In this document: positions 29,969 through 42,912 of the stretch, piece by piece
Layout: every line of letters begins with the position of its first letter
How positions within the stretch are numbered: position 1 is the first letter of the stretch
Source of the DNA: Pelobates cultripes
Lineage: Eukaryota > Chordata > Amphibia > Anura > Pelobatidae
Assembly (NCBI GenBank): GCA_933207985.1
Contig: OW240913.1
Coordinates: forward strand, 104,706,605 to 104,770,604
Reading direction: 5' to 3'
Length of the DNA stretch: 64,000 bases
Program-made: the position numbers and the translations under genes
Notes under the pieces: model-generated
Database searches by the model: none
Told to the model about the DNA's origin: nothing
The model's input: the letters and a program-made list of their open reading frames with translations, nothing else

Positions 29969-30681
29969 TGTCACACCCACCTGGAGATTCATGGAGCTGA
30001 TGGAACCCAACTGCAGCGGAACAGCACTCCCTTACTATAATGACCCTTAGGAGCACCTGGAAGTGGCGACAGGGTCCCAAAGGGTCTGTAGTGGCATGGA
30101 GGCCTTTAATGGATAGAAGAATTCCAAAAAGCAGCAGAAGGAAAAGTAAACGAAAATTGCAGTCAGGCAGCAGGCAGAAGTAAACAATCAATCTGGATCT
30201 AGATCAGGAAACAGGCGGGAGCAATCCTCCAGGGAATCATGGATCAGGAACCAAGAACATAAGCTGAAAATTAGGGCCATAGGCAGGTATAAAGCTATAA
30301 GCAAAATAACCAAGCACTGACTAGAAGGTGTGCTGGGTTTAAATAGGTGGCTGGGATCACATGACCGGCCACCTCCCACCAGTAGGTGGAGCACACAGGG
30401 GTTATATAAAGAGGTCAGGGACTCTGCACCATCTTGTTTTACACCATAGTCCCTGACCTGTTCCTCCCCTATGGATCCGCAGCTCTCCTCCTCCTCCCTG
30501 TGCAGAACGCCGGGCCCGCATGGCGGACGCCATCTTGCCGTGACGGCCTGCTCGCCGCGGACCTCGGCAGTGAGAGGGATAGAAGAAGCCGCCACAGACC
30601 CAGGATGGTGTCTCCAGGAGCTGCGAGTACTGCAACTCTGCAACGAGGGCAGCGCGGGCGCCCAGAGGCCATGCCGTGACA
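29969..30681 (-). repeat. Gypsy 5' LTR (713 bp)
   Basis: On the minus strand it begins TGTCACGGCATGG and ends GGGTGTGACA, giving TG...CA ends with a short inverted TGTCAC/GTGACA terminus. It contains TATATAA near 30404-30410 on the plus strand, next to an AGAGGTCAGGGACT block, and the pair GGTCAGGGACT/AGTCCCTGACC forms a hairpin. The GC-rich part lies near 30480-30680. Confidence 0.9.
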
Positions 30682-30686
30682 TTATC

Positions 30687-33220
30687 TCTTACTCTGCTGG
30701 TAGACTCTAATAATTCTGTGTGTTGCCCACAACCTACTCTCTAATTTATGGGCACTATGTTCACTCTACTGATCCCTTGCACTTTGTTGTTGATAAACAG
30801 AGACAGGACTATTGCAAATAACAAGTTCTAACTAGTCTATTGGCCGTATATAGGATATACTAGTTTGTTCAATATATAAACCCTGTGGATGTATATACCC
30901 AGACTGAGTGATATTAAATGGCACATACACCTTCGCATGATTATATTTAACCGAGTCTAAACCTCAAATATAAAATAGACAGGACTGAGGCAGAGTATGT
31001 CAAGAATATGTACATAGGATCCAACAAGAAACCCTAATTCTCTACAAAAACTCAAACACCTCAGTCAGCATGCACATTGGATCCATTTGATCACATCTAT
31101 TGAGGAAAGGTTTAACAGCAACAAGCTGTTATTGGCTCAGTGTGTTAGTACAGAAGACACTTTAGAGGCAAATCAAGACAATGCAATGGTATATATTTAC
31201 AAAAGACTGAACTGTAGTGAATAAGAAAAAAAAGGCTAAAATATCTAATCTGTAACAACTCTCCAATTCAATTATGGACACCACTTGGATATATTAGCAT
31301 AAACATTCCAATTTTGATTTACATTTGCTACAGTTTGGAGGTTAGTGAATAAACCCCAATGTTTAACATGGTGCTGGAGTATATAGCAATTTAACATACG
31401 TTGTTTGATTATACTTATGACTGAGATAGTTAGGCCAGCACATGTATTAGGTTGAGAATGGTATTCATACAACATCAATAAAACCCTTTTCATTCTGTCC
31501 TTGTATTCTTTGAACATGATACATTCTAAATGTTTATAAAATGATTGATAAGAGATAATCAGATCGTACAGCACATATATGCACAAATCTTGCTGCTTAT
31601 ATCGGTTGTCTATATTCGTCCAGTTGCGTTGATAGTGGGGAAAATGATAGGAGAAGCCATGTGGTCTTACCAGGAAGGAAACTGATATCTATGTCTGATG
31701 GCATAGTACAAAATATGCTCAGTTGGTAGACAGGACAGTACATATTTGCATGTGTCATCAGGGATTTTTTTGTAGACGCAAAAACGTCTCCCTGTGATAT
31801 CCCTAAAGTGTGGGGCTTGTAGGAGAGAGCTGCAATGTAATTTGATTTAGAAATAAATTACACCTTCATACATTCTGACCAAAGTTATTTGTTACATCAA
31901 ATTAAGCTGCTTCTTCCCTGGCCAAGCCAAAAGTCAAGCCTCCATTACGTAACTGTTGAAATTGCAATCCATTTCCCTATAGGGTTTCAGAGTTCTTCAG
32001 GAACACTAATGACTAAATTGACAGATTTAAAAGAAATGCGGCAACATAATTAGAAAAGCAACAGCACACAAATGCACAGCTCAGTATATTTTTTTCTTTT
32101 ATATAAACCCAATGCAGTGTTGTACTTGATTTACACACAATAATTATCCAATGAATGTAATTATTTTTTCCCCAAATCAATTTCATTGGAGTCGTCTACA
32201 AATAATGTCACCAAGCTCAACTTCTATGCAAGAATTATTAATCAATGGCTTTTACATAAAGAGAATGGGGGGGGGGGGGGCTGAGTACAAGAACTGCAGG
32301 TCAGTTTTAACATTTTTAATTTTTTTTTGGAATGGTTTATATTTTATTAATGGAAATCTCGCCATCCATAAAATGCTGACCAACAAACACACTAGCAAAT
32401 GAACATTTTTAAAACAATTACATTGTAATTCATACTTGCTTCATTGTTGGGATGCTACATTTTGCTACAGGTACATAGAGTCGCTCTAATGTACCTCTTT
32501 AATAGTGCACTAAGCATCTATGTGCTACTGGGACCTTTAAATAAAAAAGTTAAACTTTTGTGCGGGCACATGAATCCTTTATAATTTACAGTATTTTACA
32601 TATATGTCTATTTGATAGAAATTATTGGTTTAAATATTCTGTTTATAAGAAAAGCGAGCTTGTTAAAGCTTTGCCAAGTTGCTTCACATTCAAGCCAGAC
32701 AACACCCAATGGATTAATTATTCAGCTTACATCTTTACTGCAATTTTTCTAAGAAGTTTAACTTGAATTTTAAAGATGTATTGAGTTATAATACTGAAAT
32801 ATTAAACTGTTCCAATTATGGTTATTTTTGAAAGTTTATGTTGCCATGGTACCCCAATGTAACTCTTTTCTGACAATCTAATTCTTTTGGTTGTTTTCCA
32901 TTTATACATTTATTTAAAAAGATTTTTTTCTTTTTTTTTTAAATAAGAGATATTACATTGAATTGCCTTATTTAACCATGCCCTAACGAGCACATAGAAT
33001 TCAATACACTTACAAACTTATAGCTTTAAAAATAAAAAAACATATAAATAAACTTATAGCAGTTACATTCAGGTATTAAACATTTTGAAGAGGTTATGTT
33101 GTTCCAAGGATTATTAAATAACAATTTAAAATAATGCTGCTTGACCGAATTCTTTTTTTTTTTTTTTTATGAGAACATAGGATTTGTGGCAGGAGTAAAG
33201 CCAATCTAGCTCTCTTGTAT
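30687..33220. other. Intergenic DNA, no gene seen
   Basis: About 2.5 kb of mostly single-copy-looking AT-rich DNA, with a G run at 32268-32280 and T-rich tracts. No exon or element termini were supported. The block 31860-32060 is the most complex and could be a conserved noncoding candidate. Confidence 0.45.
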
Positions 33221-33224
33221 GTGT

Positions 33225-33590
33225 CACACCTCTGATGCCCACCTTCAAGACATCTCTAGGGCTGCACCATTCCTGTGGAACTCACTTCCCTGCTATGTTA
33301 GACTCTCACGCAGTCTCTGTTCCTTCAATTAAACCGTTAATAGCTTTCTGTACCTGCACCTCATTAACTCATCCTGTTTCCTCTTCTGCAACTGTATCAT
33401 CCAAAAAAAAAAATCCCTTCATTGTATACAATTCTAGTAACCTGCTTTTTTGCATAAATTCTTCTATTACCCACTCCCTCTGGAATTTAAGCTTGTTTGA
33501 GCAGGGCCCTCAATGCTGTATCCAGGTGAGTTGCAAATACTTGTATGTTAGTCCACTTATTGAACAGAGGTGAAGAATTTGTTTATAAAT
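33225..33590 (+). mobile_element. L2-like LINE 3' fragment
   Basis: In one forward frame the sequence reads like the RT tail of L2 LINEs: about 33255-33310 gives RAAPFLWNSLP-type residues after a decayed lead. A 3' untranslated region follows, with TTTGAGCAGGGCCCTC at about 33498, a motif common at L2-like 3' ends. Only about 350 bp remain. Confidence 0.5.
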
Positions 33591-33599
33591 AATAATAAT

Positions 33600-34140
33600 A
33601 TTTATAACAATTATATAATTGGTAAAATAACAGTTTTTGCTTGAAAAACGCAAACAACAATTATGCATGCAAAATTTGGCTAGGCTTTGTGATTAGGTGG
33701 CTACTAAAAAAGACTGGACATAAACCATTTATACTACCCCGGGTTGACTACTTTTGCAAACGGTATGCCATGAATATGGAAACATAGGGCCAGCAAACCA
33801 ATCTGGCAAATTTTAATGTGTAAAAACTGAAAAGGGGAAAGTCCTATATTTGACCCTGTAACACATAAGACTCGCTAATGGTAATATGACATTCACAGTT
33901 AAAATGCCATGCAGAACTAAACATTTCTCACTTTTTTTTTTAGATGTTATTTATTTTAAATTATGTTTATATATGAATATTAAAAAGTGAAATTAAAGTC
34001 CTATTTCTCTAGAACAAAATGATATATAATAAGTGTAGGTGCACTTAATATGAAATAGGTAGATTATGGTTAAACGGACTTATAACTCAAATTCCAGGTT
34101 TTTTTTTGGTTCATAACTAGTACAGTTGCCTCTGTTTTTA
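33600..34140. other. Intergenic DNA, no gene seen
   Basis: AT-rich sequence without a recognised element. Confidence 0.45.
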
Positions 34141-34149
34141 AGGGGTAAT

Positions 34150-35190
34150 GGAAAAAAATAACCCACATACAAAAACAGTTCAAATTGAATCTATGTTTCT
34201 ATACACTTTTGACACTGTTCCACACAGAAGACTCATCAAAAGACTGCAATATTTAATTTTGGATTCAAGTATTGTAGAATGGGTTAGGCATTGGCTGAGT
34301 GATAGGCAACAGAGGGTTCTAGTCAATGAAGCAAGGTCTAGTTACCAGTGGGGTACCACAGGGATCTGTACTTTGACCCAATCTCTTTAAGATTTTTATT
34401 AGTAATATTGCAGAAAGTCTTGATGGTAAGGTACGTCTTTTTGCTGATGATACTAAGATATGTAACAGGGTTGATGTTCCAGGATGGAGAAGTCAAATGG
34501 CAAATGATTTAGGTAAACTAGAAAAATGGTCAAAGCTGTGGCAACTGACATTTAATGTGGATAAGTGCAAGATATTGCATCTTGGGTGTAAAAACCCAAG
34601 AGCAGAGTACAGAATATTTGATACACTACTAACCTCAACATCTGAGGAAAGGGATTTAGGAGTAATTATTTCAGATGACTTAAAGGTAGGCAGACAATAT
34701 AATAGAGCAGCAGGTAATGCTAGCAGAATGCTTGGTTGTATAGGGAGAGGTATTAGCAGTTGAAAGAGGGAAGTGCTCATGCCATTGTACAGAGCACTGG
34801 TAAAACCTCAGTTGGAGTATTGTACACAGTACTGGAGGCCGTATCTCCAGAAGAATATTGATACTTTAGAGAGAGTTCAGAGAAGGGCTATTAAACTGGT
34901 TCATGGATTGCAGGATAAAATTTACCAGAAAAAGGCTAAAGGATCTTACCACATATAGCTTGGAGGAAAGACGAGACAGGGAGAATATGATAGAAACATT
35001 TAAATACATAAAGGGAATCAACACAGTAAAGGAGGAGACCATATTTAAAAGAAGAGAAACTACCTCAACAAGAGGGCATAGTCTTAAATTAGAGGGGAAA
35101 AGTTTAAAAATAATTTCAGGTTAACACAGTGAGGGCCATACGGTGCCGTCACATTCTATATTTCTATGTTTTTATGTATCTATGTTATTT
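34150..35190 (+). pseudogene. CR1/Rex1-like LINE reverse transcriptase, 5'-truncated
   Basis: Forward-strand frames start inside the RT with FDTVPHRRLIKRLQYLI, then VEWVRHWLSDRQQRVLVN. After a frameshift and stop near 34385 come LFADDTKIC (FADD at about 34440-34452), then LEKWSKLWQLTFNVDKCKILHLG, RDLGVIISDDLKV, LYRALVKPQLEYCTQYWRP, LERVQRRAIKLVHGL and LTTYSLEERRDRENMIETFK, ending near TSTRGHSLKLEGK. The 3' end repeats TCTATGTTTTTATGTATCTATG. The endonuclease and the N-terminal RT are gone. The catalytic aspartates are intact, but frames are broken at least three times. Confidence 0.85.
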
Positions 35191-35194
35191 AATT

Positions 35195-35420
35195 GGTATT
35201 TATTTTACTTTTTTTTATAACAGGTAAAACTGCTTCCACTGCAGTCTGTATGGGGTCCAGTTGTTAGTCTTCTGCCTTTTCCCTCCTGCGTGGCTAACAT
35301 AAGGCACTGGGAGGAGGTGACATGTTAGATCACTTCCTTCCAGCATGGCAGTGGAGGAGAGAAGACAATTGCTAATGCAATGATTTTTGGTTCCACAGGT
35401 GAGAGAGCATTTTGCTGCAC
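35195..35420. repeat. Repeat with AGGAAGTGA/TCACCTCCT hairpin
   Basis: At 35308-35343 GGGAGGAGGTGA pairs with TCACTTCCTTCC across a nine-base loop, the same arrangement as at 23176-23209 and 62955-62983. Termini are not found. Confidence 0.5.
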
Positions 35421-37550
35421 CCCCCTAATATTCCCCACACTCACAAAGGACCGATGTACTGCATTTACTTAACAGCAGAATTCATTTATGATACTGATAA
35501 TACAAGTTCTGTTGTTTCTGAAACTCTGGCCTTTCATCATTTGGATTTTTTGGACAATCTGTATGATTGTATCACAGAGCTCCACAACAATAAAAAAACC
35601 TCACAGTAATGTGTATTAGTATATCAAAGAGCTCCACAGCAAACAGAAAACAAACTTCACAGAAAAGTGCATAGTAGTGTGGGCATGCAGTGTGTATATG
35701 TAGGATATGTATTGTGGGTGCTGTGTGTTGAGAATAATCTATTATGGGAAAGGGCTTTTGTGTGTGTGGAACAGGGTGAGATATGGCACAAAGTTGTATA
35801 TGAATATATATTAACATTTTCAAGAAATGTGGCACTTACAGTACTTGAATTCAAATATTAATATTTTCATTCCATTTTGCGAACCTATCTGCTTTTCGGA
35901 CCTCTCTTGGTCCTTTCTCAAAACAATATCTGCAAGCAAATTCACAACATACATAACATTAGCAACTTTTACCCATTTAGAACAAAAATACTCTATATTT
36001 CCATGCACCTGATGTCACAGAACCGGTACTGGTACATGCAAAATAATGTGACAAATAACATTATTTAGCATGTAACAAATCCACTGAACTGAGAAAAATA
36101 GAAAAAAAAAAGAGTATTGCAGTTTGGGTACTTCCAAAACAGTACTTTGAATGAATTTATTTGAAGAAATTATAGCTAACTACTTTCTTTAACTTATTTC
36201 TATAATTGTAGTCGGGGACATTATGCCATATTTGAAGTCAGGTTATGATTGATAGTCGGTTGTGATGTGCCTAAACCGACGACCGGGTGGGCCTGAAATA
36301 ATGAGGGCCCACCTAAGAAGTATTTGCTAAGGGGTGTGGTGGGTGGGTAGTCTGGGTCAGTTTCGGCCTTGATTAGAGGTAAGTCTGAGTTTAAATAGGC
36401 CGGTTAACCCCTCCCACAACTACAGGCTCCGCCTTAACATTTATCCTATTATCCAGAACATTTAATGATTATTTGAAAACAGCAGAAAAGACACATTTTC
36501 GTTTAATGCTTTTTTTTTTTTTTTTTTTAAATGAGTGCCGTCACATCTCTGGTTAAATTATACATAATGTTTTATACTTAATAAAAAAATGTTAGTGTTA
36601 GGAAAATAATATAAATTACAGTTGATTCCCCCCCTTCCTTTTGGTTATCTCGGAGCAGGGAGGGGAGACATCATGGCGATCAATGGTGGTCCAGGGTGGA
36701 GAACCTCTGTGCTCACCCTCTGTTGGGTGCAGACCTTATGTATAGCTCTCACAAAATCCAACCTGGTAGTAAGTTGGACCGAAATTAAGTTCATATTAGC
36801 TAATGTAAGAGCAACTCTGAGGCATCTATAGAGGTCCGGGTGTATTTCCACCCCTGCCCTGTGTGCCTAGTAAGCCCCTGGTTACACCATTGTTACATGG
36901 CAGCTTAGGCATGCTGGGGAGAAGGTGAGTAGAAAGTTAAAGACCGATAAAGCAGTTACATATATAATTTATCCTTATGATACATTATATATTAATTGCT
37001 GTAGGAGCTGTTAACAATTATGAACATGTCAAGTTCAGTTTAACATATCGCACTGGAAGGTTTTGTAAATTGTATTGCAAGTCAAAGAATAATGAATCAT
37101 GCTGAGTTTTGACTTTTCTGAGATGAGATGTAAATGCTACAACCCTTTTAATTGATGTCCAGCATTAGCATTTGTCTTACATACTGTCCCTTTATTTTAT
37201 CTATTTGTAGTCAGCATGAGACTGAAACGGGATCTAACTACTTGACAGAGTTAAATCTTACTGTGATGGAATTCTATTTTTCTTTTTCGTGTTTACATTC
37301 TAATTATTTCAAATTGATTTTAAGAATTCATTTAACATAATAAAAATGTTGAATAGTGTTTTTTTGATCAAAAACACGATTTTTTCCATTATATATAGTG
37401 TATATTATATCTACACTTTCCAGACATGGGAAAAATATTGATGCATTTGAACTTTAGCTAAAAATTGCATACAAGCAAACTCATTTTAAAAAAATATGTA
37501 AAATTCATTATGCCTCTCACACAGTATATTACTTGCATTAGAATGTATGT
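35420..37550. other. Intergenic DNA with a weak LTR-like patch
   Basis: Mostly AT-rich and uninformative. About 36225-36440 is GC-richer, with TTTAAATAGGCCGG and CCTCCCAC blocks like an LTR promoter region, but no partner or ends could be found. Poly-T runs lie at 36508-36528. Confidence 0.4.
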
Positions 37551-37555
37551 GCCTA

Positions 37556-37720
37556 CACTCCAGTCACCTGAACCACTACATCTTAATGGAGTAATTCTGG
37601 TATCTATAGCCTGCCCTTGCAGTCTTTGTAATGTAAACACTGCCTTTTGGATCATCAAGACTCATTATCTCAAACAAGGAGGTGGATTGGCAGTGCGGAG
37701 AGCAGTGCAGCGAGGGAGAA
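37556..37720 (+). mobile_element. T2-like MITE remnant
   Basis: CCAGTCACCTGAACCACTACATCTTAATGG with the inverse GTAATTCTGG, then AATGTAAACACTGCC, matches the subterminal layout of the T2-like MITEs at 19510 and 39830. The ends are not recognisable. Confidence 0.5.
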
Positions 37721-38875
37721 AAGGTAATTAAATCTCTCTTTTTTTGTACAGTTATTGTTGGGTGGGGAGCAGTAACCTTAATTGTGTAAATTGGGGTACT
37801 ATGGCATTTGGAATATGTTTGTAATCCTAACACTATACAGTTTTAACAATCACTTATTTTTATTTTTTCCTTCTAGCCATGTCGGAAGTTTATATATGGG
37901 GTCATTAAAATGCAGGCTCTTGCTAAAGGGTTAAATTATCCTTCAATTTACAGCATCAATGTTTGAAAATTAAGACATTACCTTAAATAGATACATTCAG
38001 TACTAGCTTCACTCCAAGAAGAATAACCCAACCCATGTTCCTTTTTACATGCTTCATTTTAGAGGAGCTAAAACAACATTTCAAATATTGGATCTATCTA
38101 TCTATCTGGAAATGTTGTAGGATAAATGGAAAAGTCCTTAAAAACATGTGATTGACACATGATTTGGGGACAAAAGGTGTGCAAAGTGTACCTCTCTCAT
38201 CATCTTACAGAGCTCAGTAAAGAAGTGGTGGAACTGATTATTTGTCCTACAGTTATCTCTTTACACAGTTTGTTTAAATTTAAACTCCACTCACTCACAA
38301 CCTCACAAAGTGGTTAAATTAATACACTCCATTGTGTAAGATGTCACTTCTATATTCGTTAAAATGGGTTTTGGTGAATCCCTCTCCTTATCCAGTACGA
38401 GCAGCATACTAATTGTCCTACTCCCTCAATTCTGTGTTTTGCGTCAAGCATACCAGTACCCTATTCCCGGTTAAATTAATCTACCTGTAAACTACGGTAA
38501 TACATCATTACTAAATACAATGCAAATCACCCGTTTTAAAGGAAATCATTTTCAACATGTAGAACTTATACAAACTAAACTCTTACAGAGTTAGTTACTA
38601 AATCTGGGAATTCAAAAATAAATTAAAAATAAATTTCAAAGTTTAGGCCCAAAAGTCAAATTGGAAAAAAAATTACAACTTGGTTGTTTCCAGCATTTCT
38701 CTTGTTGTCAAAAATGTGAAAGTCATCATGGATTCACTTGGAATTCTTGGTAGTTCTTACTTTTGTTAATTGCCCGGTTAAATATTTGAATTGATCACTT
38801 TTTTCCCCTTTACATTTAAGACTCTTGTGCCTCATTTTTAAAAATCAAGTATATCTGGACAAGGTCCAGGGTGTT
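37720..38875. other. Intergenic DNA with a GGGTTATT-type MITE half
   Basis: Single-copy-looking sequence, except 38590-38690, where GTTACTAAATCTGGGAATTC, AATTTCAAAG and AGGCC-AAA words match one half of the palindromic family seen complete at 51864-52021. No gene. Confidence 0.4.
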
Positions 38876-38879
38876 TCAA

Positions 38880-38951
38880 CCCCTTAAGGACCAAACTTCT
38901 GGAATAAAAGAGAATCATGACATGTCACACATGTCATGTGTGCTTAAGGGG
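38880..38951 (+). mobile_element. 72-bp TTAA MITE, copy 3
   Basis: The right flank is TTAA (38952-38955) and the left flank TCAA (38876-38879), a one-base decayed duplication. Termini are CCCCTTAAGGAC and GTGCTTAAGGGG. Interior and length equal the copy at 12848-12919. Confidence 0.8.
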
Positions 38952-38955
38952 TTAA

Positions 38956-39828
38956 AACCTCTTTGAAATTGAAAATACTCTGTTCATGAAAGCAAGTGTG
39001 GGTAAAAATGCAAGAGAACTAGAAAAGAGAATAGTGTAAAAATAGACATGAACAATACCTAAATATATCTTGCAAGTATTGTTGCCATCAGAAAATGAAC
39101 AACGTGTACAATGTCACTTGGAAAATGTGTTACACCCACAATCTTTATACTGTTTTTGCATTTGTTGACAACATCTTTTTTGTGTGGTATTTAAAATTAT
39201 TTAAACCATCTGGAGGATAGAAAATTATAGGGAAACTATGAAAGAAATGCAAATATCCTACTGAGATAGTCCTTATCCCAAATTTAATTTCAGTGCGAAG
39301 ATTTCTAAAAATAAAAAGGGTGTGTCAGCTATCTACATAGATTCTTGTTCCCTGTTACAATTAAATATATATCTGGATATATGCAGCGAAAAAGACAAAT
39401 ATAAGTTTAGTTAGCATGTTTCCTGCTCAATAGAGCTGATATGGAGAACATGCCATCGATGTCATGTGGAAATAGATATATAAGTGACAACGTTCTAAAA
39501 GTAGAGCAATAAGCAGGTATACTAATTTTGGTTTGAATAACAATTGCACATACTTTATAAGGTTGCCCCCCAATTTTTATTTTTTTTTCATATAATTTAC
39601 GGCTTATGTTGTCACTGGTAATTGCAGGCTTATTGGGGCATTAAATCTTGAATTCATGGAATTAGAGGAAATTCTCAAGACAAATTTTAGATGTAGAGCA
39701 ATTAGTAGCTTGCACTACATGTACAGAGTCAACCTTTACACAAAATGGCTGACACTGCCCTAAACCTTAAGCAGCAAAAAAATACACTGCTAGCATGTAA
39801 GGCACAGGGCAGAAAGTGTACTGCTTCA
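38956..39828. other. Intergenic DNA, no gene seen
   Basis: AT-rich, single-copy-looking sequence with no supported feature. Confidence 0.45.
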
Positions 39829-39829
39829 A

Positions 39830-40258
39830 GGGACACTATAGTCACCAGAACAACTACAGCTTATTGTATTTTGTTCTGGTGAGTAGTATCATTACCTTCA
39901 GGCTTTTTGCTGTAAACACTGTTTTTTCATAGTGATAACTCCACTGGCCACTCTTTAGATGTTTGCTAAAGCTGCTTCATTGAAGCAGTGAGCAGCACTA
40001 CCATTACAGTGTCTCCACCCTCTGCATGGATACACTTACACTGAACTCTTTCCTCATAGGGATTCAATTCATCTTTATAAAGGAATGCTGATTGGCCAGG
40101 GCTGTGTTTGATTTGTGCTGGCTCTGCCTCTGATCTGCAAATCCTATGGGGAAGCATTCTGATTGGCTCAGATGCTGCAGCTTCAGACTTTAATACAAGT
40201 AAGTCAAGGGGGCTTGAAGGTGGTTTTTAATACTATAGGTGAGTTCCTGACCGTTGCT
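39830..40258 (+). mobile_element. T2-like MITE, about 430 bp
   Basis: The left end GGGACACTATAGTCACCAGAAC and the right end, with ACTATAGGTGAG and then TTAA at 40259-40262, are imperfectly inverted. The left TTAA appears decayed to TCAA. A CACCAGAAC...GTTCTGGTG hairpin follows the left end, as in other family members. Confidence 0.65.
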
Positions 40259-40444
40259 TTAATATCTGCTGGCAATTGGTTAAACACTAAGATGAGTCAT
40301 AGGGATGCAAATCAAATGGAAAATCCTTTTCTGGATTTACATTATCAGGATTTCAGCTAGTATTTATATAGCACCTTTCTCCTCTTTAGAATTTACCAAA
40401 TCAGTAATAGATGTTATTATTACCCAATTGATGGTACTCATTTG

Positions 40445-40535
40445 TATCAGGATTTGAACCTGTGACCTTGCATTTTTGAAAAGGCTTAGTAGTCAGGGAA
40501 TTTACCAATTGAGCTACCTCACCAGCAGGATTAAA
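40445..40535 (-). repeat. tRNA-like SINE head or tRNA pseudogene
   Basis: On the minus strand TAGCTCAATTGGT (40504-40516) matches an A box and GGTTCAAATCC (40450-40460) a B box, with a plausible D-arm between GGTGAGG and TAAATT. The spacing of about 43 bases, the weak acceptor pairing and the absence of a clear anticodon arm argue for a SINE or pseudogene. Confidence 0.5.
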
Positions 40536-40539
40536 GATA

Positions 40540-42905
40540 ATAATAGCCAGCTATGCTTTCAGTTTGACTACTCTAGCATTAAATTTGAAATTCACTTCTG
40601 ATTTACTTTAGTAAATAATCCTGTATGTTACACTAAAATTTGCAATTATCTTGCCAACTCTCACCAATTGCCAATTTAATGAATACATTCCATATTGGTT
40701 TGTACTTTGCATTTTTGTTGCATGATGTGTACATATTTCTACCTTTTATAATCCAGTGGTATACAACATTTTTAAAATGTATGATTTATATGTATTAAAA
40801 ATGTTAAATGTAACCATGGAGAAAATATTACATTGTATAGAAATTAGAGCGATCACTTTATAATTTTGTTTAGACTTTCAAATACATTTATATAAATACC
40901 TGCATATTTTGAAGTCAAATATTGAGATGTAATATGTGCAGTTTATAGCATAAACCATAAATGCATTTCCTGCTTTGTTAATCTGCTAGAAAATTTACAG
41001 CTGTAAAATCATTTATCTTTCTGTGCTTGCCAAATGGTAAACTGTCCATTTCAATTTAGTGAAACACGATTTTGTATATATAACAAACATTTAACAAAGT
41101 CAAATTATTAAACAAATCCAATATTTGCTTTGAAAAATTACCTTTTGTGTTTGCCTTCTTACTAAGAGTTTTGCATGTGAATTTTTTTTTCTGTTTGTAG
41201 TATTTTACCTAATTTTATATGTTACAAATATTAACATGGTTGAAGATAATATGTTACACTAAACAAGAATTGTGATGCTTTGGGTAAATTGCCAGTAAAA
41301 TATACGGCAAATACCTGCTGGCATTCAAGACATTCATTGCTTTATAATTACCCACCGGGATCCTTATCTAGACTTTAAACCTTACATTTGAAAATTTTAC
41401 TTGAGTTCTATTTGAACTGTTATATAATATTGTTAAAAGAATATTAACGAGGTGAAAAAGATAGACAGATAGATTTTTAACTTAACTCAGGAAAGAAAAT
41501 TGATAAATATTATATTTCATTTTGACCACGACAGAAGTGAAGAACATAAAATGCGTGAACTCATCTCAGACATATCCACAAACCTTATGCATTTCTGCAG
41601 GACGAACAGTCAGTTTTCAATGTGAAAATCAGTAAAATATCACATTATGCTCTTGGGTTGTCTCTCATCAGTCAGAAGTGTTTCTTTGAGATGCCAGGTA
41701 ATGGCTGATATACCTTGGCAATTGTATGAGATTAGTTTTGACAACCAATTAAATTCTATTCCATAGAATCAGTCATATGCAGTTCAAATCTGTAAAAACC
41801 AGTTACTAGACTTATGAACGGCAAAAAAAATGTAATTTGTGTGAATCGATTAGTCAATGCTATTGTTTTGGGAAAAATTATTCAAACCAACCAAAATGGT
41901 CCAAATATTACCCAATCACTGCAACATTTACATTTTATGTATATATTTTGCAGCACACTGATAGGTGCATTTTCTCGCCATTTGGTTCACAGATAAAGTT
42001 AGAAAAGGTAAGTATAGTTTGTTTGTTTTTACTCCTCCTCCTTTGTTCCATCAGTGGGTCACTACTCACTTAATCTGTGAATAAAATCAACATTCAGTGT
42101 CTGTCCTCTAACCAACAACTTTTTTTCCCCCATTAATCATCTTTTTTTGGTGCCACAGATGAACATTGAATTTTGAAAAAAAACAAAATGGTTCATCCAT
42201 TGTCTGTGTCAATTTTTGTGATTCTCCCTTATAGCATTTTGGAGTTCAGAGGATTTTAGATGAATCATCCATCGCCCAAAATTTGGACGTATCACAATTC
42301 TTTTGAAACCGATGCACAAGTCTATTAGTTCCATTTTTTTATTGTATAATATAAATATTTCATGATATGTAGAATATATGCAAAGAGTCAATGGACTTAT
42401 GACTCATATCTTACCATATACTGCTATGTCACAGACGTGAGATAATGCATTCGTGTTATGTTGATACCAGTTACATTGCACGGTGGGGACATCTGTCTCA
42501 TGAGATTTTTATTTCTACGTTCCTCTATTTTTTAGCTTTCATTGGTCACTGTAACATCTGTTGGCCCAGTCTGCTTGTTCTTGTTAAACTGTATTAACAA
42601 AGACAGTATTTATTATCTTTACTTTCCTTAGAGCGTATTTCACCTCAGGAATGAACTACATGCAAGCTGCTGTTATGTACAAATGGAATTCCTCCTTTGA
42701 CAATAGCAGATTTTCACTGAAAGGGAAATACACTGTAAAAATGAAATCACCCAAGAAATATAATGACACAACAATGACTCAACAAAGACTTTTTAGCTTC
42801 TACATTTAAAGCAATAAACCAGGAGTTCTGAATATCTTGTTATGTCACTCCAACACTGCAACTTCTGGGAACGTCTGCATTATAGCTTAGTTTACACTTA
42901 GCTTC
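40540..42905. other. Intergenic DNA, possible conserved blocks, no gene
   Basis: About 2.4 kb without recognised transposons, apart from a MITE-like patch at 40560-40690. The blocks at 40975-41160 and 42420-42720 are complex and single-copy-looking, compatible with conserved noncoding DNA, but nothing proves it. Confidence 0.4.
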
Positions 42906-42912
42906 TACTTAA

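Larger units (their letters stand above)
25172..30681 (-). mobile_element. Gypsy (Metaviridae) LTR retrotransposon with chromodomain, inactivated
   Basis: The element is 5510 bp on the minus strand, flanked by TTATC at 25167-25171 and 30682-30686. Internal order on the minus strand is gag, zinc knuckle, protease, RT, RNase H, integrase, chromodomain, the Ty3/Gypsy chromovirus order. The LTRs differ at roughly one position in sixteen over the first 180 bases, suggesting an old insertion. Frameshifts and stops affect gag-pro, RT and integrase. No convincing primer-binding site or polypurine tract was found. Confidence 0.9.

Noticed and set aside
30188..30682. 164-codon minus frame
   Set aside because: It is LTR sequence of the Gypsy element, shared with the 3' LTR; not a gene.
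40445..40535. Functional tRNA gene on the minus strand
   Set aside because: A and B boxes fit but the acceptor stem and anticodon arm do not.
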